NCBI GenBank assembly: GCA_905236925.1
Contig: CAJOQS010000174.1
Span: 1 to 6,428, forward strand
DNA from: an uncultured Lachnospiraceae bacterium
Lineage (GTDB): Bacteria > Bacillota > Clostridia > Lachnospirales > Lachnospiraceae
Direction: 5' to 3'
Length of the DNA stretch: 6,428 nt
Positions 4,808-6,428 of the stretch are shown here, piece by piece. Made by a program: the position numbers and the translations under genes. The notes under the pieces were generated by a model. It searched no databases, was not told the DNA's origin, and saw nothing but the letters and a program-made list of their open reading frames with translations. Every line of letters starts with the position of its first letter. Position 1 is the first letter of the stretch.

Positions 4808-6428
4808 TTATTGATTTTTTTTCTTCTTCTTTTTCCCGGATGTCTCGGATGAGTCATCGCCGGTTGCAGAAGCATCGTCCGCATCACCGCTGCCGGGAAC
4901 GGGTCCGTCCCCTATTATCAGCGTTCCGTTCTCATCGATGTAGGAGCCTGCGGGAAGATGATCAAGGCATATATCGTCGGGATGATAGATATAAGGAGTA
5001 TCCCAGGTCTCGCATATCTGGGGAGGATCGATCAGTTCACCTGTCGTCCTGCTCCTCATATAGATCTCATCCTTCTGGATCAGAACCACACTCCTGGTTT
5101 CGCTGAGCGGGCAGTACTCGGTCGCTATCTTGCCGCTTGTCGTGCAGATGTTAACCCTGACATGGCAGGTGCAGCGCTGAGTGGGAACCGTACCCTTAGC
5201 GAAGTATTCCTCCTTGACGCATGATCCGCCTTCGGCCTGATCGCAAAGACCCGCCACAGCAAGCTTTCCGCACTTTGTGCAGACAGACGCCTTGACGATG
5301 GAATCGGGCATCTCCCAGCCCTTGTCCTCAAGCTGCTTTGTCGAATGGACTTCCTCCATGATATTGCGCCAGATATCCTGCTGATAGGTCTTGTTATACT
5401 GGTCGAAATTGTGGTCATAGCCCGTCCATACGGCCGCTGTGTAGTAAGGAGTATAGCCGGCAAACCAGAGGTCGTTGTTCTTCGAAGCCGTTCCGGTCTT
5501 TCCGGCAACATGCATCTTGTATTCCTTAAAGCCGAGCCTCGAGCCGGTACCCTTTGTAACGGTATCGTGCATCGCATCGGTCAGAAGCCATGCGGTCGAG
5601 GTCTTCATTACCTGCCTCGATTCGGTCTCGTTCTCAAGAAGAACATTACCGTCGTGATCGAGGATCTTAGTATAGTACATCGGCTTGTTGTAAACGCCGT
5701 TGTTTGCGATCGAAGCGTACGCCGCGCAAAGCTCCACATTCGTTACACCGTTTGTCAGACCGCCCAGCGCGATGGCCAGGTTGACATCCGAGTAAACGGT
5801 TCCGTCATCGTTCGCCTGATATTTAACAAGAGTAGAGAAGCCGAGCTTTTCCAGATACTCGTATCCGAGGGATGCTCCTATCTGCTCCAGCGTTTTTACG
5901 GCTACTATGTTAAGTGAATTGTAGATACCAGTACGTATGGACTGAAGGCCCCTGAAGCCGGTACTGTACCAGTTTATGACCTCCTTTGCGGTCCCGGGAT
6001 AGAAGTACTGTGTGTCATCCTGAACCGAAGCCAGAGTAAGTCCTCCCGCGTCAAGTGCGGGAAGGAAGGAAGCGAGGACCTTGAATGTCGATCCCACGGA
6101 ACGTGTGGTGTTCGACGCGCGGTTAAGCGTAAGGCTGCCCGCCTTGGGACCTCTTCCGCCGTAGATGGCAACTACCTTGCCCGTCGACTGCTCTATGATC
6201 GAGAACGAGGACTGGGGCTGGGGCGTCAGGTATTTGCTCTCGACATAGGTGTCGCCCTCTTCAACCTTGGCAGCCCTGAATTCGTCTATCTTTGCGTAGA
6301 TATCATCAGGCGAGAGGGTCAGCTCCGTAATGCCCTTCTTCTTGCCGTCCTCATGATAATACAGTCCTTCGGAATCAACAAAATCCTCGAAATACTGCAG
6401 CAGATGCGAGCGCTGATAGTGGATCACG
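4808..6428 (-). CDS. Class A penicillin-binding protein (PBP1A-type), transpeptidase domain and C-terminal tail, 5'-truncated by window edge
   Basis: Membrane-anchored peptidoglycan synthase that polymerises and cross-links glycan strands outside the cell. The frame is open from the right edge to TAA at 4808-4810; 539 residues are visible. Residue 1 is the first complete codon (6425-6427), a GTG that is probably internal. Whole proteins of this type are about 750-900 residues, so the membrane anchor and glycosyltransferase domain lie outside. The transpeptidase motifs are all present: STFK (113-116, nucleophile Ser 113), SLN (171-173) and KTGT (310-313), with LWFAGYTPYYTAAVWTGYD after it. SSFSIIEQSTGKVVAIYGG (73-91) is the usual lead-in strand of class A enzymes. 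The tail after about residue 380 has ten Cys residues, repeated C-x-x-x-GK-[LI]-A segments, a Gly/Asp/Ser-rich stretch (507-531) and a terminal KKKKKKNQ. No hairpin terminator separates it from the T-box promoter. The call is secure; the paralogue (ponA/mrcA/pbpF) cannot be chosen. Confidence 0.94.
   Translation of the reverse strand, partial: VIHYQRSHLLQYFEDFVDSEGLYYHEDGKKKGITELTLSPDDIYAKIDEFRAAKVEEGDTYVESKYLTPQPQSSFSIIEQSTGKVVAIYGGRGPKAGSLTLNRASNTTRSVGSTFKVLASFLPALDAGGLTLASVQDDTQYFYPGTAKEVINWYSTGFRGLQSIRTGIYNSLNIVAVKTLEQIGASLGYEYLEKLGFSTLVKYQANDDGTVYSDVNLAIALGGLTNGVTNVELCAAYASIANNGVYNKPMYYTKILDHDGNVLLENETESRQVMKTSTAWLLTDAMHDTVTKGTGSRLGFKEYKMHVAGKTGTASKNNDLWFAGYTPYYTAAVWTGYDHNFDQYNKTYQQDIWRNIMEEVHSTKQLEDKGWEMPDSIVKASVCTKCGKLAVAGLCDQAEGGSCVKEEYFAKGTVPTQRCTCHVRVNICTTSGKIATEYCPLSETRSVVLIQKDEIYMRSRTTGELIDPPQICETWDTPYIYHPDDICLDHLPAGSYIDENGTLIIGDGPVPGSGDADDASATGDDSSETSGKKKKKKNQ

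Overview
The window looks like chromosomal DNA from an anaerobic Firmicute of class Clostridia, plausibly Lachnospiraceae. The reasons are a classical tRNA-sensing T-box leader, strong AGGAGG Shine-Dalgarno sites, a class A penicillin-binding protein with a Cys-rich clostridial-type tail, and a moderate base composition. The family-level placement is inference. No mobile element, CRISPR array, tRNA or rRNA gene is visible. Coding density is very high; the only gap above 300 bases (4401-4807) is filled by a promoter, a riboswitch and a ribosome binding site.

Layout. Positions 1-1548 (+) carry the C-terminal three quarters of the chaperone HtpG, cut by the left edge. Converging on it from the other strand is a three-gene ABC importer operon, transcribed right to left: lipoprotein binding protein trpX (3312-4400), permease trpY (2341-3273, TTG start) and ATPase trpZ (1545-2339). 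The trpZ and htpG stop codons overlap. Upstream of trpX lie a TTGACA/TATAAA promoter (4771-4800) and a complete T-box riboswitch (about 4481-4764) ending in an 11-bp terminator hairpin. Positions 4808-6428 (-) carry the transpeptidase half and C-terminal tail of a class A penicillin-binding protein, cut by the right edge.

How it works together. The T-box has a loop-E type internal loop (AGUA opposite GAA) followed by UGG, the tryptophan codon. Its antiterminator bulge is UGGC, which pairs with a tRNA ending GCCA, as expected for bacterial tRNA-Trp (discriminator G73). Uncharged tRNA-Trp should therefore stabilise the antiterminator and switch on an importer of the TrpXYZ type when tryptophan is scarce. 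Independently, the three importer proteins contain one tryptophan in 936 residues, while the two flanking proteins have 4 in 515 and 7 in 539 visible residues. Promoter, specifier, discriminator and protein composition all point to tryptophan or a close precursor as the cargo. The parts are known families; the most notable features are this agreement and the very compact packing of the locus.
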